From NCBI GenBank assembly GCA_945862475.1, contig CAMAYW010000017.1, positions 1-14,706 of the forward strand: a DNA stretch of 14,706 nt, read 5' to 3'. Positions within the stretch are counted from its first letter, which is position 1; the number at the start of each line of letters is the position of its first letter. The notes under the pieces are model-generated. The model searched no databases and was not told where the DNA came from. It was given only the letters and a program-made list of their open reading frames with translations. This DNA comes from Bacteriovorax stolpii. Its GTDB lineage: Bacteria; Bdellovibrionota; Bacteriovoracia; Bacteriovoracales; Bacteriovoracaceae. The translations under genes and the position numbers were made by a program. Below are positions 6,464-13,023 of this stretch, one piece after another.

Positions 6464-7448
6464 GGATTAATTCCAAAATAAGTTGGGAGTTTTTTTGAAT
6501 ATCTTGTCCCATGTAGAAGTAGTAGCATCTCGATTTTCGGATTAAATTAAATGCACTGATTGATCTTATAGCGAAATGAAAAGGAAGCTTAATATAATCC
6601 CGCCAATCAAAATTTAAAAATAACTCAATAATTTGAGGAAGTCCTAAACCTATCACCATATGCTCTAGGATTGGTTTTAACATGAGAAATTTATTAACCG
6701 GTGATAGAATAGACTCCCCATTTGAGAGCCTAAAGCCTGCGATGAGGATATTTTGATTTCTCATGGGAGATTCATCAATTTTATCCTTAAGGGATGATAG
6801 GCTTGCTGTCCATTTCTTGGGATAGCTATGTCTTTTGAATTCTCTCCACTCAATTTTCGACAGAGGCCCGCTGACAGGAATTTGCTCAAAACTTAGTTTT
6901 GAAGGGAATGGGTATATTTCTCCTGTAAGACTACAGAGCGGCATATCATCAGAGATGATTTTTACCTTCTCATTGGTTATGAGCTCTTTCAAAAGAGTAC
7001 TTTTACCCCCTTTTGAAGGAAGCATGATGATTGCATTGATTTGATTCATCGAAATAGCGGCTGCATGAATTCTACAAAATCCCTTTGTCTCTAATTTTTG
7101 CCCTAAGACAGAGTGGATAGTGAGGAAGGCAAGCTCAAAAAGGCGATCTAAGTTTAGGGAGTAAATTTTAAAAAGATTGTTATCTGAATTCGTTATGGTT
7201 AAAGCCTCACCAAAGTAGTCGAGATATTGGAGCTCTCCCAGGCGGTAAATGATGGAATTGTCTAAAATTTTATGGGCGACGAGAGATGGAATCTTTGGAG
7301 GAGCTTCTATTTCTAGCTCAATCGTTATTTCTGAACTTGAATCACTTGTCCCTATAAAGAAATGAAATTCATCTTTAAGTTTTTGTAACAGAGTACTTTC
7401 TTTGCATTTCACAAGAATGTTATGATCATGAAAAGTGAGATAAAGCAA
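6444..7448 (-). CDS. HPr kinase-like P-loop protein
   Basis: This 334-residue protein is related to the C-terminal domain of HPr kinase/phosphorylase. H128 precedes the P-loop PSKGGKST (144-151), and an ISDDM acidic pair (D167-D168) follows. This His, P-loop, DD order is the HprK arrangement. The C-terminal HprK signature that binds HPr is not evident, and no HPr gene is nearby, so the target is probably not HPr. HprK-like kinases of this kind are known from peptide-modification clusters, for example lasso-peptide serine kinases, and from gene sets for exported polymers. The start is TTG, preceded on the minus strand by GAGGA four to five bases away. The first internal ATG (codon 134) would remove the His and half the protein. 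The gene leads the minus-strand trio and is divergent from the GT2 gene. Confidence 0.75.
   Translation of the reverse strand: MLYLTFHDHNILVKCKESTLLQKLKDEFHFFIGTSDSSSEITIELEIEAPPKIPSLVAHKILDNSIIYRLGELQYLDYFGEALTITNSDNNLFKIYSLNLDRLFELAFLTIHSVLGQKLETKGFCRIHAAAISMNQINAIIMLPSKGGKSTLLKELITNEKVKIISDDMPLCSLTGEIYPFPSKLSFEQIPVSGPLSKIEWREFKRHSYPKKWTASLSSLKDKIDESPMRNQNILIAGFRLSNGESILSPVNKFLMLKPILEHMVIGLGLPQIIELFLNFDWRDYIKLPFHFAIRSISAFNLIRKSRCYYFYMGQDIQKNSQLILELIRDNQNS
7418..7426 (+). promoter_or_regulatory. Candidate extended -10 promoter for the GT2 gene
   Basis: TGTTATGAT matches the extended -10 pattern TGnTATAAT with one mismatch. It lies in the 5' coding part of the opposing HprK-like gene. Transcription would start near 7433, giving a leader of about 25 bases that carries the AAAGGA ribosome binding site of the GTG start. 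No clear -35 box is present, as is usual for extended -10 promoters. Confidence 0.4.
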
Positions 7449-7456
7449 AGGATCCT
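7449..7456. promoter_or_regulatory. Palindromic Shine-Dalgarno shared by two divergent genes
   Basis: AGGATCCT reads the same on both strands. On the plus strand its AGGA lies five bases before the GTG at 7458 (GT2 gene). On the minus strand its AGGA lies four bases before the TTG at 7448 (HprK-like gene). Each start therefore has a usable ribosome binding site built from the same eight bases. This supports these two non-ATG starts over the ATG at 7422, which has no such motif. Confidence 0.6.
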
Positions 7457-7457
7457 C

Positions 7458-8423
7458 GTGGTTTCATTTAGTATTATTATTGTAACTCATGATAGGGAAA
7501 AACTTCTATCTAAATGTCTCGACTCCCTTAGGCAAGTCCAGTCGAATTGGCAGTTGGTCTTAGTTGCAAATGGAAAAGAGTTATCGCAAGAAATTCTTGA
7601 TAAAACCTCATCGATTTCAAATAATGTGACAATTTTAAAAACTGAATCTCAGTTAACTCCAGGTAAAGCAAGAAACTTGGCCATCGACAGCTGCCAGAAT
7701 GATTGGATTTATTTCTTAGATGATGATGCTTATGTTTTACCCGGTTATTGGGATATTCTTTTTCCTCTCCTAGAAGAAACAAAAATAGACGTCTTGGGAG
7801 GGCCAGATAGGGCCGCTACTGGTATGAATTTCATTGGGGAGAGTCTTGCCCTCGCTCTTTCATCTCCTCTTTGTTCGGGAACCACCTTTACTCGCCATAA
7901 GTCTTTAGGAAAAAAGTTAATAGAAGCAAATGAAGAAAAATTAACGAGTTGTAACCTTTGGATTAGAAGATCTGCCTTAGGTGCTCTAAGGTTCCCAGAG
8001 GATTTTTTGAGAGCAGAGGAGACAGTCCTTCTTCAAAATTTACATCTTGATGGAAAGAAGATGTTCTATCATCCGAAACTCATCGTAGGTCATCACCGTA
8101 GAGATAAGCTTAAGCAAATACTTAGACCAAGTTTTCTCGCGGGATTATATAGATCTAAAACGATGAAAATGGTTCCTAAGTCTTCGAATTCAATTTTTTG
8201 GCTTCCTTCCGTTTTTGTGCTTATGCATACGATTTATTTCCTTGATCCATTCATTTTTTGGTATTTCGCTCGAATGTATGTAGGGTTAATACTATTTATG
8301 TCGTTAGCGATAACATCAAAAGAGAGAAGAATGGTGCTTTTTCCTGCGGTAGCCTTTCTTCACTACTTAATCGTATTTTTATACGGGATCGGTTTTCTCT
8401 TCGAAAAGGTGAGGAAAAGTTGA
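7458..8423 (+). CDS. Family 2 (GT-A) glycosyltransferase with C-terminal membrane helices
   Basis: This transfers sugars from a nucleotide-sugar, probably at the cytoplasmic face of the inner membrane. With the GTG start the protein has 321 residues and begins MVSFSIIIVTHDR, the typical first beta strand of GT2 enzymes. LDDDA (about residues 87-91) supplies the DXD metal and nucleotide motif, the acidic AEE is at 186-188, and HHRR follows at 212-215. Two to three hydrophobic helices occupy the last 75 residues. An in-frame ATG at 7422 would add twelve residues and overlap the opposing gene. I prefer GTG because AAAGGA lies five bases upstream. The stop overlaps the TTG start of the following peptidase-like gene. 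Sugar donor and acceptor are unknown. Confidence 0.87.
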   Translation: MVSFSIIIVTHDREKLLSKCLDSLRQVQSNWQLVLVANGKELSQEILDKTSSISNNVTILKTESQLTPGKARNLAIDSCQNDWIYFLDDDAYVLPGYWDILFPLLEETKIDVLGGPDRAATGMNFIGESLALALSSPLCSGTTFTRHKSLGKKLIEANEEKLTSCNLWIRRSALGALRFPEDFLRAEETVLLQNLHLDGKKMFYHPKLIVGHHRRDKLKQILRPSFLAGLYRSKTMKMVPKSSNSIFWLPSVFVLMHTIYFLDPFIFWYFARMYVGLILFMSLAITSKERRMVLFPAVAFLHYLIVFLYGIGFLFEKVRKS

Positions 8424-8764
8424 ATGAACTAAGTAGAGAAGAATTTGAGAAACTAAAAGCGATGCCCTTTATTAAAAGTCAAATCGTCTCCGATTCAATG
8501 ACTCCAATTATAAACATAGGGGATAACGTTTTAATAGAAGTCGGTAACTTGAAATTACATCGTTTTGATATAATTGTTATTTATGTTGAAGGAAAGTTAG
8601 TCTGTCATTATCTTTGGAAGATGAATTCTTTCGTTAAGCCTATTCTTATCCAAACAAGAAATATGCGAAGACAAATGGATTTCCCAATCACGATTGAGGA
8701 TTATTTTGGAAAGGTTGTTTCCCATAAATTAACTTTTTTACAAAAAGTTAGGCTCATGTTCTAA
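8420..8764 (+). CDS. S24/S26-like (LexA/signal peptidase fold) protein
   Basis: The protein has about 114 residues. SDSMTP (residues 24-29) contains the expected nucleophile S26, followed by the typical GDNVLIE. The partner residue is probably H63 in GKLVCHYLW, where LexA and bacterial signal peptidase I have Lys. A Ser-His pair is known in SipW/ER-type signal peptidases. The region ending in EDYFGKVV matches the family's closing strand. No membrane helix is visible, unlike normal signal peptidases. I chose TTG at 8420, which overlaps the GT2 stop (TTGA) and has GAGG five bases upstream. An ATG at 8258 would run through GT2 coding sequence and encode an implausible extension. The role may be processing or protein binding tied to the HprK-like and glycosyltransferase genes. 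Activity is inferred. Confidence 0.7.
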   Translation: MNELSREEFEKLKAMPFIKSQIVSDSMTPIINIGDNVLIEVGNLKLHRFDIIVIYVEGKLVCHYLWKMNSFVKPILIQTRNMRRQMDFPITIEDYFGKVVSHKLTFLQKVRLMF

Positions 8765-9716
8765 GGAAACTCATGACAAGTGATTGAAAATGGATGTCAT
8801 ATTGAAGATTTTTATCCTGATTCATCATTTTCTTGTAATAGAACAATTCAGAGAAAATGTTATCAACAGTTGGAAGTGGGCAAACATGAAGTTCATGATA
8901 AAGGCTTAGATCGAAACTAAAGATGGAATCTTTTGGTGCAGATAGGAGAGAGTTGTTGTTGACGGTTGCTCCCCTTGATTGCATAAAAAAATGCATATAA
9001 TTATCTGAAACAAGAAATTTATCAATTTCTAAATCAAAGAAATAATTATCTTTAAAATTTGTTTCTTCGAGGATGAGATTATCGAGGAACTCGAATTTTC
9101 GATCAGGTAATATATCTTTCAATAAACTCATGAGTAAATAAACGTTAACTTGGTCTCTCTGATAGCCTCTGAAAATTTCTTTTCTTAATGGTAAAAAGAG
9201 TTGAATCTTGGCGTCCTTCGGTAAGTTACGTAGAGGATCAAGTTTTAATTTTAACTTTTCAAGAAATTTATCCTCGGCCAATTCTCCTAAGTATTCGCTT
9301 GAAATAAGTCCAAAGATAATGACTTTTTTAGCCTCTTTTAATGAAATTTGTTTTTTTTGAACAATTTGCCAAGTTCCAAACAAATCAGAAAGATGAGGAG
9401 GTACAATCGAGGCGAGATCTGGATGAATTAAGCAAACTCCGGGAAATTGATTACGAAACGTTTTAACGTTATCAACCATGAAGGAGGCAAAATTAAGGTA
9501 GCCATCTCTTACAGTAATGACCTTGGAGAATTTGAAGAGATCAGGGTGATAAAGATTGAATAAAAAATACGGATTGAGTTCGTGGAAATATTCCTGTGCC
9601 AAGGGAAAAAGATCCCAGTAAAATTTTGGCCAGTGATCTCTTCTCACAAGAGTGTAGTACTTACTTTGGGTTAAGGTTCTTGGTTTGTTAAATTGGGCTT
9701 TAATGTTCTCTAACAT
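8754..9716 (-). CDS. Protein of unknown family in the glycosyltransferase island
   Basis: I do not recognise this 320-residue protein. It has no signal peptide or membrane helix and is presumably cytoplasmic. It is rich in Leu, Phe and Asp. An alternating strand-helix pattern, with strands such as KKVIIFGLI near 130 and AKIQLFLPL near 170, would fit a Rossmann or GT-B-like fold. No EX7E or DXD motif can be assigned with confidence. It follows the GT4 gene, overlapping it by 17 bp, so it is likely co-translated and could be a partner or a divergent glycosyltransferase. No Shine-Dalgarno is visible before the ATG, consistent with coupling. Its 3' end overlaps the convergent S24/S26-like gene by 11 bp. 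Confidence 0.7.
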   Translation of the reverse strand: MLENIKAQFNKPRTLTQSKYYTLVRRDHWPKFYWDLFPLAQEYFHELNPYFLFNLYHPDLFKFSKVITVRDGYLNFASFMVDNVKTFRNQFPGVCLIHPDLASIVPPHLSDLFGTWQIVQKKQISLKEAKKVIIFGLISSEYLGELAEDKFLEKLKLKLDPLRNLPKDAKIQLFLPLRKEIFRGYQRDQVNVYLLMSLLKDILPDRKFEFLDNLILEETNFKDNYFFDLEIDKFLVSDNYMHFFMQSRGATVNNNSLLSAPKDSIFSFDLSLYHELHVCPLPTVDNIFSELFYYKKMMNQDKNLQYDIHFQSLVMSFLRT

Positions 9717-10992
9717 AAGAAGAGTAGATCTCGCGGTAAATAGTTTTAATATGTTTTTTTGAATTAATATACGGATTCTGGAAGAAAGCTATATGTTGCA
9801 TGACTTTCTCAAAAAAAGGACTGAAATTCGTAAAGGGGATTGGTTTAGTCGATAAAACCGTTGAAATAATTTTTGCGGCAGGATCTATCGAAAATTTACT
9901 CAGAGTTTCTTTCGAAATTTGTTCCCTCGTTTTTAACTGACCTGTTTGTAGGGTAAGTTTTAGGAAATCTTGAAGAATACTTTTATTAATCATTTTAGAC
10001 TTGAGACCGATCTTCGTTGGAACGAGAAATGTCGCATGCTTGATTGTGGGTATTTCAAAGCTAGAAAGACCACCCCAGTCTGAAATGATTGAAGGAAGAC
10101 CTGAAGATAAAGCTTCTGCTACACTCATCCCATAATCTTCATCATTATGAACTGAAAGATTTATAAGCCAATCAGCTCCCTGATAAACTGCTTTTAATTC
10201 AGAGTTCGGAACTCCACCCATAAAATGAATTTTCTCTTGAACCTCTTGAGGAAAAGATTTGTAGAGGCGATTAATTTTTCTAAAATATTCACCCTCCACT
10301 TCCCATACGCCAAGAAATTGATCTCCTACATTATCTGGATTCCCATAAATAAATAGATGAGGTGCTTTATGATCGGATGAGATGATTAATTCAGCGAAGG
10401 TTTCTAGAAGAGTATGGATTCTTTTTTGTCTTGAAAGTCTGCCACAAAACACATAGGCCAAATCATCTTTTGCGATCCCCCAAGCATCACGTTGTTTTTT
10501 ACGAAGCTCTGGGGCATAGAAAAACTCTTTATTATCCACTGGAAAAGGACAAACGATTGATTCATGAAGAGGCTTTAAAAATTTATCAATGAGATGTTTT
10601 TGTCTAGCGGAAGCGACGATGAAATCCACCTCGTAACCCTCCAGAACTTTTCCTAGCTCTGCCCAGTGTTTGTAATTTAAGGTAAAATCGCCAAAAACAT
10701 GAAAGATAAATCTTGGCTTCTTGGTCCAACGTTTAATCTCTTTTAAAAGGTAAATAATCAGTCTTGCTGGGTGGGGTTTATGGTCAAGTATCGTTATAAC
10801 GTCTGGTTTTGATTGAGAAATTTTTCTCGCCAGTTGGTAAACTTCTTGATCATCTTGGCCGATAGAGTAATTAAAGTTTATGAGTTCTGAATTAGGGGCA
10901 AGTTGATAGGCTTTATGGAGATTGAAGACAATCTTTTGACAACTGACCCAACTGGACATTTTAAATGAGAAAATACAGGCTATTTTTTGCAT
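9700..10992 (-). CDS. Family 4 (GT-B) glycosyltransferase
   Basis: This is a 430-residue cytoplasmic GT-B enzyme. The C-terminal domain carries the GT4 landmarks FCGRLSRQKR (182-191) for donor phosphate binding and the EX7E motif in DEDYGMSVAEAL, with E285 and E293. LFIYGNPDN and IHFMGGVP are typical strands of the nucleotide-binding half. The N-terminal domain (about 1-165) is divergent and should determine the acceptor. The last 70 residues are an extra tail with no recognised motif. The ATG has no Shine-Dalgarno; a promoter-like element ends five bases before it, which could mean a leaderless transcript. The gene probably leads a two-gene unit with the unknown protein. Sugar and acceptor are not readable; a surface polysaccharide or glycolipid is likely from the context. 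Confidence 0.88.
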   Translation of the reverse strand: MQKIACIFSFKMSSWVSCQKIVFNLHKAYQLAPNSELINFNYSIGQDDQEVYQLARKISQSKPDVITILDHKPHPARLIIYLLKEIKRWTKKPRFIFHVFGDFTLNYKHWAELGKVLEGYEVDFIVASARQKHLIDKFLKPLHESIVCPFPVDNKEFFYAPELRKKQRDAWGIAKDDLAYVFCGRLSRQKRIHTLLETFAELIISSDHKAPHLFIYGNPDNVGDQFLGVWEVEGEYFRKINRLYKSFPQEVQEKIHFMGGVPNSELKAVYQGADWLINLSVHNDEDYGMSVAEALSSGLPSIISDWGGLSSFEIPTIKHATFLVPTKIGLKSKMINKSILQDFLKLTLQTGQLKTREQISKETLSKFSIDPAAKIISTVLSTKPIPFTNFSPFFEKVMQHIAFFQNPYINSKKHIKTIYREIYSSYVREH

Positions 10993-10997
10993 AATTA

Positions 10998-11027
10998 ATT
11001 AAATCAAAAAGTGTGTGCCTTGGGCAA
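10998..11027 (-). promoter_or_regulatory. Candidate promoter of the GT4 gene
   Basis: On the minus strand TTGCCC (11027-11022) is followed after 18 bases by TTTAAT (11003-10998), then five bases to the ATG. This spacing would place the transcription start at or next to the start codon. The same 90-bp gap must also hold the promoter of the divergent coiled-coil gene, for which only weak matches (TTGATT near 11040, TACATT at 11061) are visible. Confidence 0.35.
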
Positions 11028-11082
11028 ATATTTAATTACTTGATTGTTTTTGTTTTGAAATACATTAAGAAAAGGAATCATT

Positions 11083-11328
11083 ATGAAACTCATTTTAATT
11101 TTTTCTTTTATTACTTTTTCATGCTTTGGCCAAACTGGTAACAATTACTACTTGTCCGAAAAGGACCAGACTTATTTTAAGAATGGTGCAAATGAAGGTA
11201 GTAATCAATTTGAAAGAATAGAAAAAAATGTTGCTGAAATAAATAAGCTCCATTCCAAGATAAATTCTTTAGAAACAGAATTGGGTGCTTTAAAAAAGAA
11301 AGTTGAGGAGCTTGAAAAGAGACGATGA
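11083..11328 (+). CDS. Small exported coiled-coil protein
   Basis: This is an 81-residue protein of unknown family. Residues 1-16 form a signal peptide (MKLILIFSFITFSCFG) with probable cleavage after G16. C14 lies in an imperfect lipobox (TFSC), so lipoprotein processing is possible but less likely. Residues about 46-79 show a regular heptad pattern of Ile, Val and Leu with Lys and Glu between, a clear parallel coiled coil that should oligomerise in the periplasm. AAAGGA precedes the ATG at good spacing. Its stop overlaps the next start (ATGA), so it heads the SRPBCC-tesA-ybbA-ybbP transcript. It resembles in style the N-terminal coiled coil of cell-envelope proteins such as CpoB, but I cannot assign it. 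Confidence 0.8.
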   Translation: MKLILIFSFITFSCFGQTGNNYYLSEKDQTYFKNGANEGSNQFERIEKNVAEINKLHSKINSLETELGALKKKVEELEKRR

Positions 11329-11765
11329 AACTATATTTTGAAACTATGATTGACCTTCCTTACGAGGTTGTAAAAAGTAAATTTAATCAAGAACTTTTTA
11401 TCTATCTGGCTCCTCCATTAATACCTTTTCATCTAAAAAAATTTGAAGGTTGCAAAAAGGGTGATTTCGTTCAAATTGATTTGGGCCTTTGGCCTTTGAA
11501 ACAAGAATGGGTGAGTCTCATTACTTCGGAGGAAGATAATATTAAGGGGTGGTCCTTTGTGGATGAGGGGAGAAAATTGCCATGGCCCTTAAAGACTTGG
11601 CATCACCACCATAGAGTTGATAAGGTTTCTGAAAAAGAATGCCGAATTGTTGATGAGATCAATTTTTCTTGTTCTCCTTCTTTTTTGACACCTTTGTTTA
11701 AACCTATTCTTTTTCTCATCTTTTCCATACGTCCCAATCGATACAGAACGTTTTTTCAAGGGTAA
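11325..11765 (+). CDS. SRPBCC (START/Bet v1-like) ligand-binding protein
   Basis: This 146-residue protein matches the SRPBCC cyclase/dehydrase-like pattern: an N-terminal strand (LYFETMIDLPYEVV), a core with SFVDEGRKLPWPLKTW, then W-H-H-H-H (92-96) and the VDEINF strand. These small helix-grip proteins usually bind lipids or other hydrophobic ligands in a central cavity. The run of four histidines sits where relatives have WxHxH. Residues 121-136 near the C-terminus are hydrophobic and may be membrane-associated. The start overlaps the previous stop (ATGA), and the next gene starts two bases after its stop, so it is within an operon. The ligand is unknown; with TesA and an ABC exporter downstream, a lipid-related role is a fair inference. 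Confidence 0.75.
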   Translation: MKLYFETMIDLPYEVVKSKFNQELFIYLAPPLIPFHLKKFEGCKKGDFVQIDLGLWPLKQEWVSLITSEEDNIKGWSFVDEGRKLPWPLKTWHHHHRVDKVSEKECRIVDEINFSCSPSFLTPLFKPILFLIFSIRPNRYRTFFQG

Positions 11766-11767
11766 TT

Positions 11768-12358
11768 ATGAAGTATCTATATCTCATCCTTATCTCATTC
11801 GCTTTTGAGCTGAAAGCAGAAACAATTCTTTTTTTGGGAGATTCATTAACCGAGGGTTACCAGCTTTCTAGAGAAGAAGCCTATCCTGCCATCATCGAGA
11901 GAACCTTTAAAAAAGAAAATAAAAATATAAAAGTTATTAATGGTGGTGTGAGTGGAGCAACTTCGGCCAGTGGTTTAAAAAGACTTGATTGGTACCTAAG
12001 GGCAAAACCTGACATTATTGTTCTTGCTCTCGGGGCAAATGATGGGCTCCGTGGACTAAACTTAATTGAGACAGAAAAAAATCTTTCGCTAGTCATTAAA
12101 AAGGCCCAGGAAAGAGGGATGCTCGTGATATTAGCAGGGATGAAAATTCCAACAAATATGGGTGAGAGTTACCGAAGAGAGTTTGAAAATTTATTCCCAT
12201 CCCTATCAAAAAAGTATTCCATAAAACTCATACCCTTTTTATTAGAGGGAGTGGGTGGAAGACCTGAAATGAACCTTCCAGATGGTATTCACCCTAATCC
12301 CAAAGGGCATTTAAAGATGGCAGAGAATGTCTTAAAAGTTTTAAGGTCCGCTTTATGA
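11768..12358 (+). CDS. tesA: TesA-type arylesterase / lysophospholipase (SGNH hydrolase)
   Basis: This periplasmic SGNH-fold esterase hydrolyses thioesters, aryl esters and lysophospholipids. A signal peptide of about 17 residues ends at ELKA. Block I GDSLTEG gives the nucleophile S26. Block II NGGVSGATSASG contributes the oxyanion glycine, block III GANDG the asparagine N91, and block V DGIHP the D172-H175 pair. At 196 residues it is close to E. coli TesA (208). It starts two bases after the SRPBCC stop and its TGA overlaps the ATG of the ABC ATPase. In E. coli tesA also adjoins ybbA-ybbP, though divergently, which strengthens the call for all three genes. Confidence 0.93.
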   Translation: MKYLYLILISFAFELKAETILFLGDSLTEGYQLSREEAYPAIIERTFKKENKNIKVINGGVSGATSASGLKRLDWYLRAKPDIIVLALGANDGLRGLNLIETEKNLSLVIKKAQERGMLVILAGMKIPTNMGESYRREFENLFPSLSKKYSIKLIPFLLEGVGGRPEMNLPDGIHPNPKGHLKMAENVLKVLRSAL

Positions 12359-13023
12359 TGATCTCTAAAATAAATATTACGAACTTAAAAAAAAGTTATG
12401 GCGTTGGCGAATCAAAAGTTGAAGTTTTGAAGGGGATTAATTTAAAGATTGAAGAGGGGGAGACGCTTGCGTTGACGGGAAAATCTGGCTCAGGAAAATC
12501 AACTCTGCTCTCCCTTTTGGCCGGACTCGATACTATTGATGGTGGAGACATTATTATTGATAGTATTAATATCTCAAAGATGAGTGAAAAAGATCTTTCT
12601 CAATTTAGAGCTAAGAATCTAGGAATCATTTTTCAGCAATTTCACCTCGTCTCCACTCTCACTGCTCTCGAAAATATTCTTCTCCCCCTTGAATTATTAA
12701 AATCCTCAAATGCCATTGAAAAAGCAAAAAATCTTCTAGAGTCGGTTGGCCTATCCCATCGATCAGATCACTTACCATTTGAATTAAGCGGCGGGGAGTG
12801 CCAGAGAGTTGCAATTGCCAGGGCCCTCGCCATAAGACCAAGTCTCATCCTTGCCGATGAACCGAGTGGGAATTTAGATGAAGAAACTGGAGCGAAAGTT
12901 ATGGATCTTCTATTTAAGATGGTCCATGAAACTAAAACGACTCTTATCCTTGTAACCCATGACCATGATCTTGCTAAAAGATGCTCACGGATCGTTCACT
13001 TGGAGCATGGGAGCATTACTTGA
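12355..13023 (+). CDS. ybbA: ABC transporter ATP-binding protein, YbbA/LolD type
   Basis: This is a 222-residue ATPase of the LolD/MacB/FtsE group that powers an FtsX-fold permease. Walker A GKSGSGKST is at 42-50, the Q-loop at Q94, the signature LSGGECQ at 144-150, Walker B LILADEP at 164-170 with catalytic E169, and the H-loop at H202. This group drives mechanotransmission rather than classical transport, often on lipids or lipoproteins. The first of two tandem ATG codons overlaps the tesA stop, and its own TGA overlaps the TTG of the permease gene. Both links argue for a TesA-YbbA-YbbP functional set, as in E. coli. Confidence 0.93.
   Translation: MMISKINITNLKKSYGVGESKVEVLKGINLKIEEGETLALTGKSGSGKSTLLSLLAGLDTIDGGDIIIDSINISKMSEKDLSQFRAKNLGIIFQQFHLVSTLTALENILLPLELLKSSNAIEKAKNLLESVGLSHRSDHLPFELSGGECQRVAIARALAIRPSLILADEPSGNLDEETGAKVMDLLFKMVHETKTTLILVTHDHDLAKRCSRIVHLEHGSIT

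Noticed and set aside
7422..7457. ATG at 7422 as the GT2 start
   Set aside because: It would overlap the HprK-like coding region and sits within the candidate -10 element, and the added twelve residues do not look like GT2. GTG at 7458 has AAAGGA at five bases.
8258..8419. N-terminal extension of the S24/S26-like ORF from an ATG at 8258
   Set aside because: It lies wholly within GT2 coding sequence, has no good ribosome binding site and encodes no family-like residues. TTG at 8420 has a strong site and couples to the GT2 stop.
6444..10992. Lasso-peptide or other RiPP cluster
   Set aside because: The HprK-like kinase and protease-like protein suggest it, but no precursor peptide, RRE/PqqD, cyclase or radical SAM gene is present in the window.
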